This document shows positions 17,376 through 25,788 of a stretch of 30,973 nt of DNA, piece by piece. The DNA is from Planctomycetota bacterium (GTDB taxonomy: Bacteria > Planctomycetota > Planctomycetia > Gemmatales > Gemmataceae): NCBI GenBank assembly GCA_018970845.1, contig JAGWVO010000003.1:1-30973 (forward strand), given 5' to 3'. The translations under genes were made by a program, and so were the position numbers. The notes beneath the pieces are model-generated. The model was not told where the DNA came from. It saw nothing but the letters and a program-made list of their open reading frames with translations, and made no database searches. How positions within the stretch are numbered: the stretch's first letter is position 1; each line of letters opens with the position of its first letter.

Positions 17376-18740
17376 ATGTCGATTCATGATGGTGTTTCCA
17401 GGCGCGGCGCGGTTCAGGCCCTCGGCGGGGGAATGGGCGTCCTCGGCCTTGCCGACGCCCTCCAGGCCGCGAGCGTCACCGACAAGGCGCCGCACTTCGC
17501 CCCCCGGGCCAAGCGTGTGATCCACCTGTTCATGAACGGAGGCCCGTTCCAGTGCGACCTGTTCGACCCCAAGCCGGCTCTCAACAAGTTCGCCGGCAAA
17601 AGGCCGCCCGGCGCCGACCTGCGCACCGAACGCCCCACCGGCGCGCTGATGGCCGTTCCCTTCAAGTTCTCCCGCCATGGCAAAAGCGGCCTGGAGATGA
17701 GCGAACTGCTGCCCAACACGGCGCGACTTGCCGACGACATATGCGTCATACGGTCGATGCACACCGACAACCCCAACCATGGCCCCGCGCTGTTCATGAT
17801 GAACAACGGCACCCTCACGCCGAACCGCCCCACCATGGGCGCCTGGCTCACCTACGGCCTCGGCACTGAGAACCGCAACCTTCCCGGGTTTGTCGTCTGC
17901 TGCCCGGGAAGGCCCGTGAGGTTCGCGGAACTGTGGTCCAATGGTTTCCTGCCCGGGGAATTCCAGGGAATGTATGTCAACCATTCCAACCTCGATCCCA
18001 GGAGAATGATTCCCTACCTCGAAAACTCCACCATTTCCGGAGCCGACCAGCTCAGGCAGTTGGAACTGATGAGGCAGCTCGACGGCCGGCACCGCGACCA
18101 GAGGCCGGGCGATCCCAACCTTGATGCCAGGATCCGCTCGATGGAAACGGCCTTCCGCATGCAGATCGAGGCGGCCGACGCCTTTGATGTCTCAAGGGAA
18201 CCCGCAAGGATTCGGGAAGCCTACGGCAAGGGGCATTTCGCCAACGGCTGCCTGCTGGCCCGCCGACTGGCCGAGCGGGGGGTGCGTTTCACGCAAATCT
18301 ACTACGGCAACAGCCAGCCATGGGACACCCACACCAACCACACCGCCTCGACCCGGAACCTGTGCCGCGACATCGACCAGCCCGTCGCCGCCCTGCTGTC
18401 AGACCTCAAGGAACGCGGCATGCTCGACGAAACGCTCGTGTTGTGGGGCGGCGAATTCGGCCGAACGCCGACGACGGAAAACGCCGATGGCCGCGACCAC
18501 AATCCGTGGGGCTTCACCGTTTGGATGGCCGGCGGAGGAGTCCGTGGCGGCATCGCCCATGGGGCCACCGACGAGTTCGGCTTCAAGGCCGTGGAGGACA
18601 AGGTGCATGTGCACGACCTGCACGCCACCATCCTGCACCTGATGGGATTCGACCACGAGAAACTCGTTTTCCGCCACGGCGGCCGCGACATGCGCCTGAC
18701 GGATGTTTCCGGAACGGTGATCAGGCCCATCCTGGCCTGA
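17376..18740 (+). CDS. DUF1501 family exported protein
   Basis: 454 residues from the ATG at 17376, 11 bp after the previous stop; the frame continues upstream into the DUF1553 gene but this ATG gives the expected N-terminus. The start SRRGAVQALGGGMGVLGLAD resembles a Tat signal, as is common in DUF1501 proteins. Family motifs are clear: HLFMNGGPFQCDLFDPKP near residue 51, DDICVIRSMHTDNPNH, WDTHTNHTAS, LWGGEFGRTP and GRDHNPWGF. DUF1501 belongs to the alkaline phosphatase/sulfatase-like superfamily, and its conserved Asp/His residues suggest a metal-dependent hydrolase, although no reaction is established. It is the second gene of a two-gene operon with the PSCyt1/DUF1549/DUF1553 protein and converges on the serine hydrolase gene 23 bp downstream. 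Confidence 0.94.
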   Translation: MSIHDGVSRRGAVQALGGGMGVLGLADALQAASVTDKAPHFAPRAKRVIHLFMNGGPFQCDLFDPKPALNKFAGKRPPGADLRTERPTGALMAVPFKFSRHGKSGLEMSELLPNTARLADDICVIRSMHTDNPNHGPALFMMNNGTLTPNRPTMGAWLTYGLGTENRNLPGFVVCCPGRPVRFAELWSNGFLPGEFQGMYVNHSNLDPRRMIPYLENSTISGADQLRQLELMRQLDGRHRDQRPGDPNLDARIRSMETAFRMQIEAADAFDVSREPARIREAYGKGHFANGCLLARRLAERGVRFTQIYYGNSQPWDTHTNHTASTRNLCRDIDQPVAALLSDLKERGMLDETLVLWGGEFGRTPTTENADGRDHNPWGFTVWMAGGGVRGGIAHGATDEFGFKAVEDKVHVHDLHATILHLMGFDHEKLVFRHGGRDMRLTDVSGTVIRPILA

Positions 18741-18763
18741 TCGGTTTCGTTGGCGGAAGCTCG

Positions 18764-19852
18764 CTACTTCCTGGCCTTGAGGCCGGCGACAAGCTCGGCA
18801 AGCGCCTTGGCTCCCTTGGGATTTTCCGGCAGCGGCTTGTCGCCCAGTTCCTTCAGCAAGCTGTCCCACACCACATTGATTTCGCCCTGCATGTCGCCCG
18901 TGTCGGCCGTCATGGCCACCACGGTGTCCTGCCCGGGAAGCACGACGCAGAACTGCCCCTTGGCGCCATCGCCCCGGAAGGCGCCGTGCCGGCACCGCCA
19001 GAACTGGTAGCCGTACCCTTGGTCCCAGTCACTGAGGGGATTGCTGCCGTTGGAGGTTTGCCGGGCCGTCGCCTGCTCCACCCAGGCGGCCGGAACCAGT
19101 TGCTTGCCGTTCCATTGCCCCTTTTGAAGGTAGAGTTGGCCGAACTTGGCGATGTCCTCGGTTCGCGCGGCCAGGCCGTAGCCCCCCAAGGTGATGCCTT
19201 GCGGGTTGGCGCCCCACTCGTGGCCCGAAATGCCCAAAGGGTCGAACAGCCTCGGCTTGAGGTATTCGAGCACCGTCTGTCCCGTGGCCTTTTGCACCAT
19301 GGCCGATTGCATGAAGGTCGCGGGGGTGTTGTAGCGGAAGTGGGTGCCCGGCTTGAAAGGCACCGGATGGGCCAGGAACGCCTTCACCCAATCGCCATCG
19401 GCGGGCATTTTCGGTTCGGTTTCATGGCCCGTGGCCATGCGCAAAAGGTCGCGTAGGCGCATTTGCGACAGGTTTTTCGATGGCTGTTCCGGCGCCTTGT
19501 CGGGAAAGAACTTCACGACCTCGTCATCAAGGCTGAGCTTGCCTTCGGCGATGGCCAGGCCCACGGCGGTGGAGGTGAAACTCTTGCTCAGCGACCACAG
19601 CAGGTGGCGCGTCTCCGGCGTTTGGGGAGCCCACCATCCCTCGGCGATCACCTTGCCATGGCGCACAACCATGACGCTGTGCATGGTGTTCACCTTGGCG
19701 TGAAGCGACTCGACGAATTCCTTGAGCTTTTCAGAGGAGACTCCCTGCGACTCGGGCGTCGCCCGGGGAAGCGAGCGGGAATCCTGGGCCCAAACACCGG
19801 ATCCGTGAAACGCCAAAACGGGAATGGCCAGGGCAAAAAGGAGCGCGCGCAT
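18764..19852 (-). CDS. Secreted serine hydrolase, beta-lactamase class C / NylB-like
   Basis: 362 residues from the ATG at 19852, preceded by GTGAGG with 5 nt spacing and giving a signal peptide (MRALLFALAIPVLAFHGSG); the frame extends to 19930, but those residues have no signal character. Serine-hydrolase motifs: S87-L-S-K90 (WSLSKSFTSTAVG), the Tyr motif in FRYNTPATFM, where the usual YxN reads YNT, and a late GAKGQF element in place of the KTG box. GGYGLAARTEDIAKFGQLYL is typical of 6-aminohexanoate-dimer hydrolase/esterase (NylB, EstB) relatives rather than true beta-lactamases. It probably acts as an esterase or amidase outside the cytoplasm. It lies 67 bp downstream of the second DUF1501 gene, same strand, so it is likely the last gene of that operon. 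Confidence 0.9.
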   Translation of the reverse strand: MRALLFALAIPVLAFHGSGVWAQDSRSLPRATPESQGVSSEKLKEFVESLHAKVNTMHSVMVVRHGKVIAEGWWAPQTPETRHLLWSLSKSFTSTAVGLAIAEGKLSLDDEVVKFFPDKAPEQPSKNLSQMRLRDLLRMATGHETEPKMPADGDWVKAFLAHPVPFKPGTHFRYNTPATFMQSAMVQKATGQTVLEYLKPRLFDPLGISGHEWGANPQGITLGGYGLAARTEDIAKFGQLYLQKGQWNGKQLVPAAWVEQATARQTSNGSNPLSDWDQGYGYQFWRCRHGAFRGDGAKGQFCVVLPGQDTVVAMTADTGDMQGEINVVWDSLLKELGDKPLPENPKGAKALAELVAGLKARK

Positions 19853-19919
19853 GAAACACCTCACTTGGCGGACATGATAGGTATCAGGGCTTTTGGAGGC
19901 ACCGGATGCATGCGGATGA

Positions 19920-21179
19920 TCATGAACCACCGAGGAGTTTTTCCAACGGCTGTCCCTCGCTGAACCTGACGGTGCGGCCGATCGGCGTCTGGTTCACCTT
20001 TTGATAGTCGATGCCCAGCGCGGTGAAGATGGTCGCGAACAACCCGCCGACCTGAACCTGGCTTGCCGGTTCCTTCCTGCCATCGGGGTCGGTTTCCCCC
20101 ACCACCCGCCCGCCGCGGATGCCGCCGCCCGCCAACGCGATGCTGAAGCCTCCCGGCCAGTGGTCGCGGCCGCCGGCGGGGTTGATGCTGGGCGTGCGTC
20201 CGAACTCCCCCATGCACAGCACCAAGGTGCGATCGAGCAGGCCGCGTTCCCGCAGGTCGCGGATCAAGCCGGCGAAGGCCGGGTCGAGAATTTTGAGGTT
20301 GTTGGAGACAAACTGGTGGTTGTTCGCGTGGGTGTCCCATCCGCCCAGGTTGACTTCCACGCAGCGCACACCGGTTTCGATGAGCCTGCGAGCCGCCAGG
20401 CACCCCCGTCCGAACGGCGTTTCCCCGTACATCCTGCGCGTGGCCTGCGGTTCAAGCGACACATCGAACGCCTTGAGCTGTTCGGATGTCATCATCTTGA
20501 GGGCCGACCGCATGGTTTCACGGTGCAGCGTCGCCTCCACGCGCTTCTCCCGGCCGCGCCCGAAGGTGCGGTCGAGGGCGCCCAGATGATCCACCCGGGC
20601 GCGGTCGCGAGCGGGGGTGAGGTACGACCGGGTGTCGGGAACCGGACCCAGGGGATCGCCCGTCAGGAACGCGTCGAAGGCGTCGCCCAGGTAACCACCC
20701 CGTCCGGGCCACTGAGAATGGAGGATGCTCACATGCCTTGGAATCTCGCATGATTCGACGGGAAGCTCACGGCATGCCACCGCGCCAAGGGATGGATGCG
20801 TCACCGTCGGGTCGGGTCGGAAGCCCGTCTTGAGGTTGTAGGTGCCCCGTTCATGGTCGCCTTCGCGGCTCATCATCGAACGGATCAGCGAGATCGAGGC
20901 CATCTGCTCCGCCACCCGTTCGAGTCCCTCGGCCAGGAAGATGTCCTTGACCGCGGTCGCTATGTGCCGGGTGCCGCCGGCGATCTTCGAGCCGGGATGC
21001 GGATCGAAGGTCTCAAGTTGGCTGGGCCCGCCGGCCAGCCACAGCACGATCACCGAACGGGCGGGGGCGCCGGAATGATCGGCTTCCGCGGCGCGCGCCA
21101 GGTGGCTGGCCAGGGGTCCCAGCCAGGTTGAACCCGCCAGGGTGGCGCGCAGGAATCTTCGGCGGCCTAATGGTTCCAT
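19920..21179 (-). CDS. DUF1501 family exported protein (second copy)
   Basis: 419 residues from the ATG at 21179. This start gives a Tat-type signal with twin arginines (GRRRFLRATLAGSTWLG); an in-frame ATG at 21209 would add 10 residues without signal character. Motifs: VLWLAGGPSQLETFDPHPG near residue 48, SISLIRSMMSREGDHERG, GGWDTHANN, LCMGEFGRTP and GRDHWPGGFS. It is clearly diverged from the DUF1501 protein at 17376-18740, so the two are not a recent duplication. Its start codon lies inside the end of the DUF1549/DUF1553 gene (13-bp overlap), which points to translational coupling and a working complex or pathway step shared by the two proteins. Transcription probably continues into the serine hydrolase gene. 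Confidence 0.93.
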   Translation of the reverse strand: MEPLGRRRFLRATLAGSTWLGPLASHLARAAEADHSGAPARSVIVLWLAGGPSQLETFDPHPGSKIAGGTRHIATAVKDIFLAEGLERVAEQMASISLIRSMMSREGDHERGTYNLKTGFRPDPTVTHPSLGAVACRELPVESCEIPRHVSILHSQWPGRGGYLGDAFDAFLTGDPLGPVPDTRSYLTPARDRARVDHLGALDRTFGRGREKRVEATLHRETMRSALKMMTSEQLKAFDVSLEPQATRRMYGETPFGRGCLAARRLIETGVRCVEVNLGGWDTHANNHQFVSNNLKILDPAFAGLIRDLRERGLLDRTLVLCMGEFGRTPSINPAGGRDHWPGGFSIALAGGGIRGGRVVGETDPDGRKEPASQVQVGGLFATIFTALGIDYQKVNQTPIGRTVRFSEGQPLEKLLGGS

Positions 21180-22801
21180 GAGAACTCCGCCGAGTTGACA
21201 AGGGCCCAAAAAATATCCTGGATATTGCCTCCGCGGCTGCCGTTCCTGTCGGCCAGCGCGCGGGTGAAATGTTCCCTTTCCTCCCGGTCAGGCCGGCGGG
21301 TGAGAGTCGCCAGGAAGAGCGCCTCCAAGGCCGATTCATCGTTGCCGGCAAGCCATTCGACGCGGGTGGTGGTGTTGAAGGGCCCGCCACGGGTTTTCTC
21401 AAGGACCAGCTTGCCATTCATCATGACAAGCCTCTGGGGAATGGTTCCACCCCGGCCGTCGAACTCGTCGTCGCCGCTGTCGCCATACCGTTTGACAAAA
21501 TCGTTCTGCTCGCCAAAGCGCATGAGGCGGGTCACCAGGTGGGACTCGGCGTCGATGGTGGAAATGGATGCCGCCTGGATCACCGAGCCTGCCACCTGTT
21601 CGGGCCTCAATCGGGAAAGCGGAAAGCTGGCCCAGGCTTTCTCGGCCTTTTCCGATGAATCAAGCCGGGAAAGGCTTTCATGCCGGTAGGCGCGGGTGCC
21701 GGCGATGATCCTGACGAGGCGGGCGAGGTCGTAACCGTTTCGCGAAAAATCGTCGGCCAATATCGACAACGCCTCGGGATGGGATTCCACGGCCTCGAGG
21801 TTGTCGATCGGGGAGACCAGCGGTTGGCCGCAGAGGATGGCCCAGAGCCGGTTCACCGTCGCCTTGGCGAACCACGGATTTTCCCGATGGGTGACCCAAG
21901 CGGCCAGCCTTTGCCTCAGGGAACCGTCCTCCGGCAGCAGTTCTGGCGACCGCGCCACCCGGGGTTCAACCACCCGGTATTCCCGGGTCTTGCGGTCCTG
22001 GACCTTGAACTCGCCCGATCCGTCGTGGACTCCGCGGAACCCCACGCGCGTTTGGCCGAAAAACGCGGCGAAGCCCTCGAAGTCGCCCTGCTTCCAGTCG
22101 GCGAACGGGTGGTCGTGGCATTGGGCGCAGTCGAGGCGTATGCCCAGGAACGCCCGTGTCACCCGGCCGGCCAGCCTCACCGGATCGGGCTGGTTTTGTT
22201 TCTCCTTGTTGTCCGGCTCAATCGTCACGGTGATGAAGTTCGTCGCGGGCTTGTCGGTCCAGAGACCCCCGGTGGTGATGAGGTCGCGGACAATCTGGTC
22301 GTAAGGACGGTTCCTGGCGATCTCCGCCGCCAACCAGAGCACGAACTTCCGCCTGCGGAAAAAAATGAACGGGCCGTTTTCCGTGCCCACGAACACGCGG
22401 GCGAATCGCTCGGCGACAAAATCGGCGTAACGGCGGTCGTGGAGCAGGTGGCTGATCCACCAATCGAGCCTGTCGCCTTCAGGCAACGCCTCAAGTTTCC
22501 GGATCTCCTCCAGCGAGGGGATCGTTCCCGTCAGGCCCAGGGATAGCCTTCGCGCCACGGTGAGGGCATCGGCGGGCAAGGCGGGTTGGATTCCCTCCCG
22601 GGACCAAGCCGCGGCAAAGGCCTTGTCCACCCGGCCAATGGCTTGCCGGATTCCCTCATCCACGCCCGTCGGCGCCACCGCCGGCGGACCGGAATGCGGC
22701 GGCACCAAACCGGCGGCCAGAGCGGCCATCCCGCACCCGACGATCATCAGGAAGGCGATGTTCTTCAGGAAGTTCATCGGTGCCCCGGCATTCAACTCCA
22801 T
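21167..22801 (-). CDS. DUF1549 + DUF1553 exported protein lacking the N-terminal PSCyt1 domain
   Basis: 544 residues. The ATG at 22801 has GAGGT 8 nt upstream; the ATG at 22777 is an alternative that gives a more usual signal peptide (MNFLKNIAFLMIVGCGMAAL). DUF1549 is at ~55-290: ALTVARRLSLGLTGTIPS, RRYADFVAERFARVFVG and CAQCH at 225-229. DUF1553 is at ~300-535: WFAKATVNRLWAILCGQPLV, SPIDNLEAVESHPE and LFLATLTRRPDREER. Unlike the copy at 15052-17364 there is no N-terminal cytochrome domain, so the only heme-type motif is the CAQCH within DUF1549, which often is taken as a metal or heme site without proof. First gene of a unit with the DUF1501 gene (13-bp overlap) and the serine hydrolase. Confidence 0.93.
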   Translation of the reverse strand: MELNAGAPMNFLKNIAFLMIVGCGMAALAAGLVPPHSGPPAVAPTGVDEGIRQAIGRVDKAFAAAWSREGIQPALPADALTVARRLSLGLTGTIPSLEEIRKLEALPEGDRLDWWISHLLHDRRYADFVAERFARVFVGTENGPFIFFRRRKFVLWLAAEIARNRPYDQIVRDLITTGGLWTDKPATNFITVTIEPDNKEKQNQPDPVRLAGRVTRAFLGIRLDCAQCHDHPFADWKQGDFEGFAAFFGQTRVGFRGVHDGSGEFKVQDRKTREYRVVEPRVARSPELLPEDGSLRQRLAAWVTHRENPWFAKATVNRLWAILCGQPLVSPIDNLEAVESHPEALSILADDFSRNGYDLARLVRIIAGTRAYRHESLSRLDSSEKAEKAWASFPLSRLRPEQVAGSVIQAASISTIDAESHLVTRLMRFGEQNDFVKRYGDSGDDEFDGRGGTIPQRLVMMNGKLVLEKTRGGPFNTTTRVEWLAGNDESALEALFLATLTRRPDREEREHFTRALADRNGSRGGNIQDIFWALVNSAEFSWNH

Positions 22802-23039
22802 TCATGTTACCTCACGGCGGCTTCTCACGATTCAACAGAATGGGCCTTCATGAATCCGGATCCAATGGCCATGGCCATGCGCGCGAGCCAAAACAACCAT
22901 GGGAAATCGCCCGCCGCCCGATGGCCGGGTTGGAAGCGGGAACCAAGCGTTCTTACCTTTCACGCGGGAATTCGCTCAAAGGCTGAATCACGGGTCTTGA
23001 TCCGTTCGTTCTGGTAGGAATATCTGGGATCGGGCATGC
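22802..23039. other. Divergent intergenic region, no gene seen
   Basis: 238 bp between outward-facing genes. It should carry promoters for both strands. A TTGATC at 22997-23002 could serve as a -35 for the plus-strand gene, but I found no good -10 for either direction, and no convincing hairpin or repeat. Confidence 0.5.
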
Positions 23040-24266
23040 ATGGGGGGCGATCCGGTGGCCACTTCCGACTCTTCGCCGTTGCTGCCCCCGGGCTTGGAAT
23101 GGGCTGATGACGGGATCGCGCCGACAGACGAGGCGAAGGCGCCACCGACACCAGGGCCTTCCGGTTGGATCCGCCAGCGCCTCACCTCGATCGCCTCGGT
23201 AGCCGAATGGCTGTTCGGCCTGGCAAGCATGATGGTGGCGCTCGCGGTGGTCGCCGCGGTTCCGGTTCTTCAATTCCTGAGTTTGGGCTACATGCTCGAA
23301 TGCTCGGGCCGAATCGCGCGAACCGGAAAGCTGTCGAGCGGCTTCGTCGGCATCCGCGAGGCGGCGCGCGCCGGCGGCGCGGTGGCGGCCTGCTGGCTGA
23401 TGCTGCTGCCGGTGCGTTACCTTTCCGACCTCGCGGCCACGGCATCCGTGATTGATCCGGAAAGTTCCATGGCGGAACGGTTGCGCGCGCTGGTGGTCGC
23501 GATGTCGGTGGTCGTGCCGATTCACCTGGCCCTTTCCATCGCGCGGGGCGCGCGTGTCAGGCACTTCCTGTGGCCGTTTCACCTCCTGTGGTTTTGGCGG
23601 GCATCACGAACCCCGGGAGCCTTCGGCAGGGCCCGCGACGCCACCCTTGGTTTTCTGGTTTCAATGAGGTTGCCTTACCACTGGTGGCTGGGCTTGCGGG
23701 TATTTCTCGGCACCCTGTTCTGGCTTGTTTTTCCAGTCACCCTGATGGCCCTTGGCCATGCCCCCATACCGGTGGCGCCGGTGATCGGATTCATCGGCGC
23801 GGCATGGCTGGCGGCGATGGCCCTTTACATCCCGATCATCCAGGCGAGGATGGCCATGCTGAACAGCATCCGGCCGATGTTCGAGTGGCGCGAGGCCACG
23901 CGGGCCTACCTGCGCGCCCCGTGGTCGATCAGCCTGGCGTTGGTGGCGTCGCTGCTGTCAGCGATTCCACTGTACCTGCTCAAGGTGGAGGCGGTTCCGG
24001 ACGAGGCGCTTTGGCTGCCCAGCCTGTTGTTCGCCGTTTTCATCTTTCCAGCGCGTTTGCTCATGGGCCTCGCCTTGGGCGCGGCCGAGCACCGTCGGCA
24101 TTCCAGCCATTGGGCCTTCCGCTGGTCGGGACGCCTGCCGCTCGTTCCCGCGGCGGCTTTGTATGTGCTGTTCGTGTTCCTGAGCCAGTACATCAGTTGG
24201 AGCGGCATCGCGGGCCTGTACGAGCAGCACGCGTTCCTGCTGCCGGTGCCCCATGTGGGAATGTGA
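23040..24266 (+). CDS. Multi-pass integral membrane protein, conserved type, function unknown
   Basis: 408 residues. The first ~45 are hydrophilic and Pro/Asp-rich, then about eight or nine hydrophobic segments follow (near residues 58-85, 112-128, 148-165, 215-240, 248-275, 300-320, 328-352 and 373-395). The motif SLGYMLECSGRIARTGKLSSGFVGIREAARAGG after the first segment, and RHFLWPFHLLWF before the middle ones, look conserved in style and resemble unnamed planctomycete membrane proteins; a DUF4013-like relation is possible but I am not sure. No transporter or enzyme signature is visible. The start is weakly defined: the ribosome-binding site is poor (GGGA at 23027-23030). The next gene starts 1 bp after its stop, so the two are translationally linked. 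Confidence 0.8.
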   Translation: MGGDPVATSDSSPLLPPGLEWADDGIAPTDEAKAPPTPGPSGWIRQRLTSIASVAEWLFGLASMMVALAVVAAVPVLQFLSLGYMLECSGRIARTGKLSSGFVGIREAARAGGAVAACWLMLLPVRYLSDLAATASVIDPESSMAERLRALVVAMSVVVPIHLALSIARGARVRHFLWPFHLLWFWRASRTPGAFGRARDATLGFLVSMRLPYHWWLGLRVFLGTLFWLVFPVTLMALGHAPIPVAPVIGFIGAAWLAAMALYIPIIQARMAMLNSIRPMFEWREATRAYLRAPWSISLALVASLLSAIPLYLLKVEAVPDEALWLPSLLFAVFIFPARLLMGLALGAAEHRRHSSHWAFRWSGRLPLVPAAALYVLFVFLSQYISWSGIAGLYEQHAFLLPVPHVGM

Positions 24267-24267
24267 C

Positions 24268-25218
24268 ATGCCAAGGCTTCCGACGCGGCGCGATTTTTCG
24301 GGATTCTTGATGGCCGCGGCCTTCGGGAAAGTCGCCCCGGCCTCGGTGAGCGCTCCCGGACCGGTCGGCTGGGCCAGCGTGGGGCAAGGCACCACCGGAG
24401 GCGCTGGAGGCCCGGTGGTCACCGTGACCGACGCCGCGGCATTCGCCAAGGCGGCCAAGGGCGACAAGCCGGCGGTCGTTCGGGTGGAAGGGCAACTTCG
24501 CCTGCCTGATTCCGCGCGCATCGGGTCCAACAAGACCATCATCGGCGCCGGTCCCGGGGCCGGAATCACCGGGGCCGGTTTGAATGTCCGGCAGTCGCGC
24601 AATGTGATCATTTCCAGGCTGGTCATCCGCGGGGCCAAGCCCGACGGCATCAGTGTCGAAGAGGGATCCAGCCATGTGTGGGTGGATCATTGCGACTTGT
24701 CCGAATGCGCCGACGGCCTCCTCGACATCAAGCGGGGTTCCGACCTCATCACCATCTCATGGTGCCGGTTTCACCACCATCACAAGACCACGCTCGTGGG
24801 GCACAGCGACTCCGACGAGGCCCGGAAGTCGGACTTGGGAAAGCTCAGGGTCACCTACCATCACAACCTGTTCGATGGCACCATTTCGAGGCACCCGCGC
24901 GTGCGGTTCGCGGAAACCGTGCATGTGTTCAACAACCATTTCAAGTCCGTGCCCCACGGGGTGCACTCCTCGATGGACGCCGGCGTCCTGGTGGAGGGGA
25001 ACTATTTTGAAAAGGTCGACTATCCCACCCACACGGTGTTTGGAAAATCACCCCGGCCGGGCAGGCTGGTCGAACGCGACAACATCTATTCCGATTGCAG
25101 GCACAAGCCCGAGGTGGCCGGCATGGTGAAGGAACCCTCGCTTTCCTACCACTACTCCCTCGACAAGGCCGCGTTGATTCCTGAAATCCTGAAAGGCAGG
25201 GCCGGCGTCACCGGCTGA
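24268..25218 (+). CDS. Exported pectate lyase-like protein, polysaccharide lyase family 1 fold
   Basis: 316 residues from the ATG at 24268, which has GTGGGA 7 nt upstream and gives a Tat-like start (TRRDFSGFLMAAAFG); an ATG at 24253 overlapping the previous gene is possible. Parallel beta-helix signatures are strong: NVIISRLVIRGAKPDGISVE, HVWVDHCDLSECADGLLDIK (calcium-binding Asp region), ISWCRFHHHHKTTLVGHSDSD, and ISRHPRVRF, where R208-H-P-R-V-R213 matches the RxPxxR catalytic arginine motif of family PL1, followed by VHVFNNHF. The enzyme is expected to cut polygalacturonate by beta-elimination with Ca2+. Length is on the short side for secreted pectate lyases (often 350-400). It sits between a membrane protein and a DUF1643 gene, not in an obvious pectin utilisation cluster. 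Confidence 0.93.
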   Translation: MPRLPTRRDFSGFLMAAAFGKVAPASVSAPGPVGWASVGQGTTGGAGGPVVTVTDAAAFAKAAKGDKPAVVRVEGQLRLPDSARIGSNKTIIGAGPGAGITGAGLNVRQSRNVIISRLVIRGAKPDGISVEEGSSHVWVDHCDLSECADGLLDIKRGSDLITISWCRFHHHHKTTLVGHSDSDEARKSDLGKLRVTYHHNLFDGTISRHPRVRFAETVHVFNNHFKSVPHGVHSSMDAGVLVEGNYFEKVDYPTHTVFGKSPRPGRLVERDNIYSDCRHKPEVAGMVKEPSLSYHYSLDKAALIPEILKGRAGVTG

Positions 25219-25237
25219 TGCTCCCCTGGAAACCGTC

Positions 25238-25744
25238 ATGACGGCACAAACTGGAGCCGAGTTCTCGGCCGATGGCGCTTACAGATACCGCCTTTGGAGG
25301 CGCTGGGCCACCGGCCCGAGGCTGGGATTCATCGGGCTCAACCCGTCCACGGCCTGCGCCGAACACGACGATGCGACGATCCGCAAATGCGTCGGGTTCG
25401 CTCGAAGGGCGGGGTTTGCCGGGATCGAGGTGTGCAACCTGTTCGCCCTGAGGTCGCGTTGGCCCCATGCGCTGGCCGCTGCCCCCTTCCCCGTGGGCCC
25501 CGACAATGATGCCGCGCTCGCGGGCTTGCGCCGCCGCGCCGGGATGATCGTGGCCTGCTGGGGAAATCATGGGAATCTGCTGGGCCGGGACCGTGAGGTT
25601 TTATCCATGATGGCCCGCAAGGGAATCAGGTTGAAATGCCTGGCGGTGACCGCCAAGGGCCAACCCGGTCATCCGCTCATGCTCCCCTACTCGGCGGCGC
25701 TTTCCGATTTCCCCGCGCCACCCGGCCAAGTATCGCCCGGCTGA
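25238..25744 (+). CDS. DUF1643 family protein
   Basis: 168 residues, no signal peptide, so cytoplasmic. It matches DUF1643 closely: RYRLWRRWATGPRLGFIGLNPSTA at the N-terminus, DDATIRKCVGFARRAGF, EVCNLFALRSRWP, then VACWGNHG, and LKCLAVTAKGQPGHPLMLPYS at the C-terminus. The family has no established biochemical function; it occurs in many bacteria and phages. It starts 19 bp after the pectate lyase gene on the same strand, so it may share the transcript, but a functional connection is not evident. Confidence 0.9.
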   Translation: MTAQTGAEFSADGAYRYRLWRRWATGPRLGFIGLNPSTACAEHDDATIRKCVGFARRAGFAGIEVCNLFALRSRWPHALAAAPFPVGPDNDAALAGLRRRAGMIVACWGNHGNLLGRDREVLSMMARKGIRLKCLAVTAKGQPGHPLMLPYSAALSDFPAPPGQVSPG

Positions 25745-25766
25745 ACACGCGCCACCCCGGGGGTTG

Positions 25767-25772
25767 TACAAT
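25767..25772 (+). promoter_or_regulatory. -10-like TACAAT upstream of the third sulfatase
   Basis: TTGTACAAT at 25764-25772 contains TACAAT, one mismatch from consensus and the same hexamer as at 5940-5945. No convincing -35 lies 16-18 nt upstream. Confidence 0.25.
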
Positions 25773-25788
25773 CGGACTTCCCTAGTCG

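Noticed and set aside
18741..18763. Terminator between the convergent DUF1501 and serine hydrolase genes
   Set aside because: Only 23 bp and no hairpin followed by a T-run.
18764..19852. Antibiotic-resistance beta-lactamase
   Set aside because: The SxxK motif is present but the YxN and KTG motifs are altered in the way seen in NylB/EstB-type esterases, so a resistance role is not supported.
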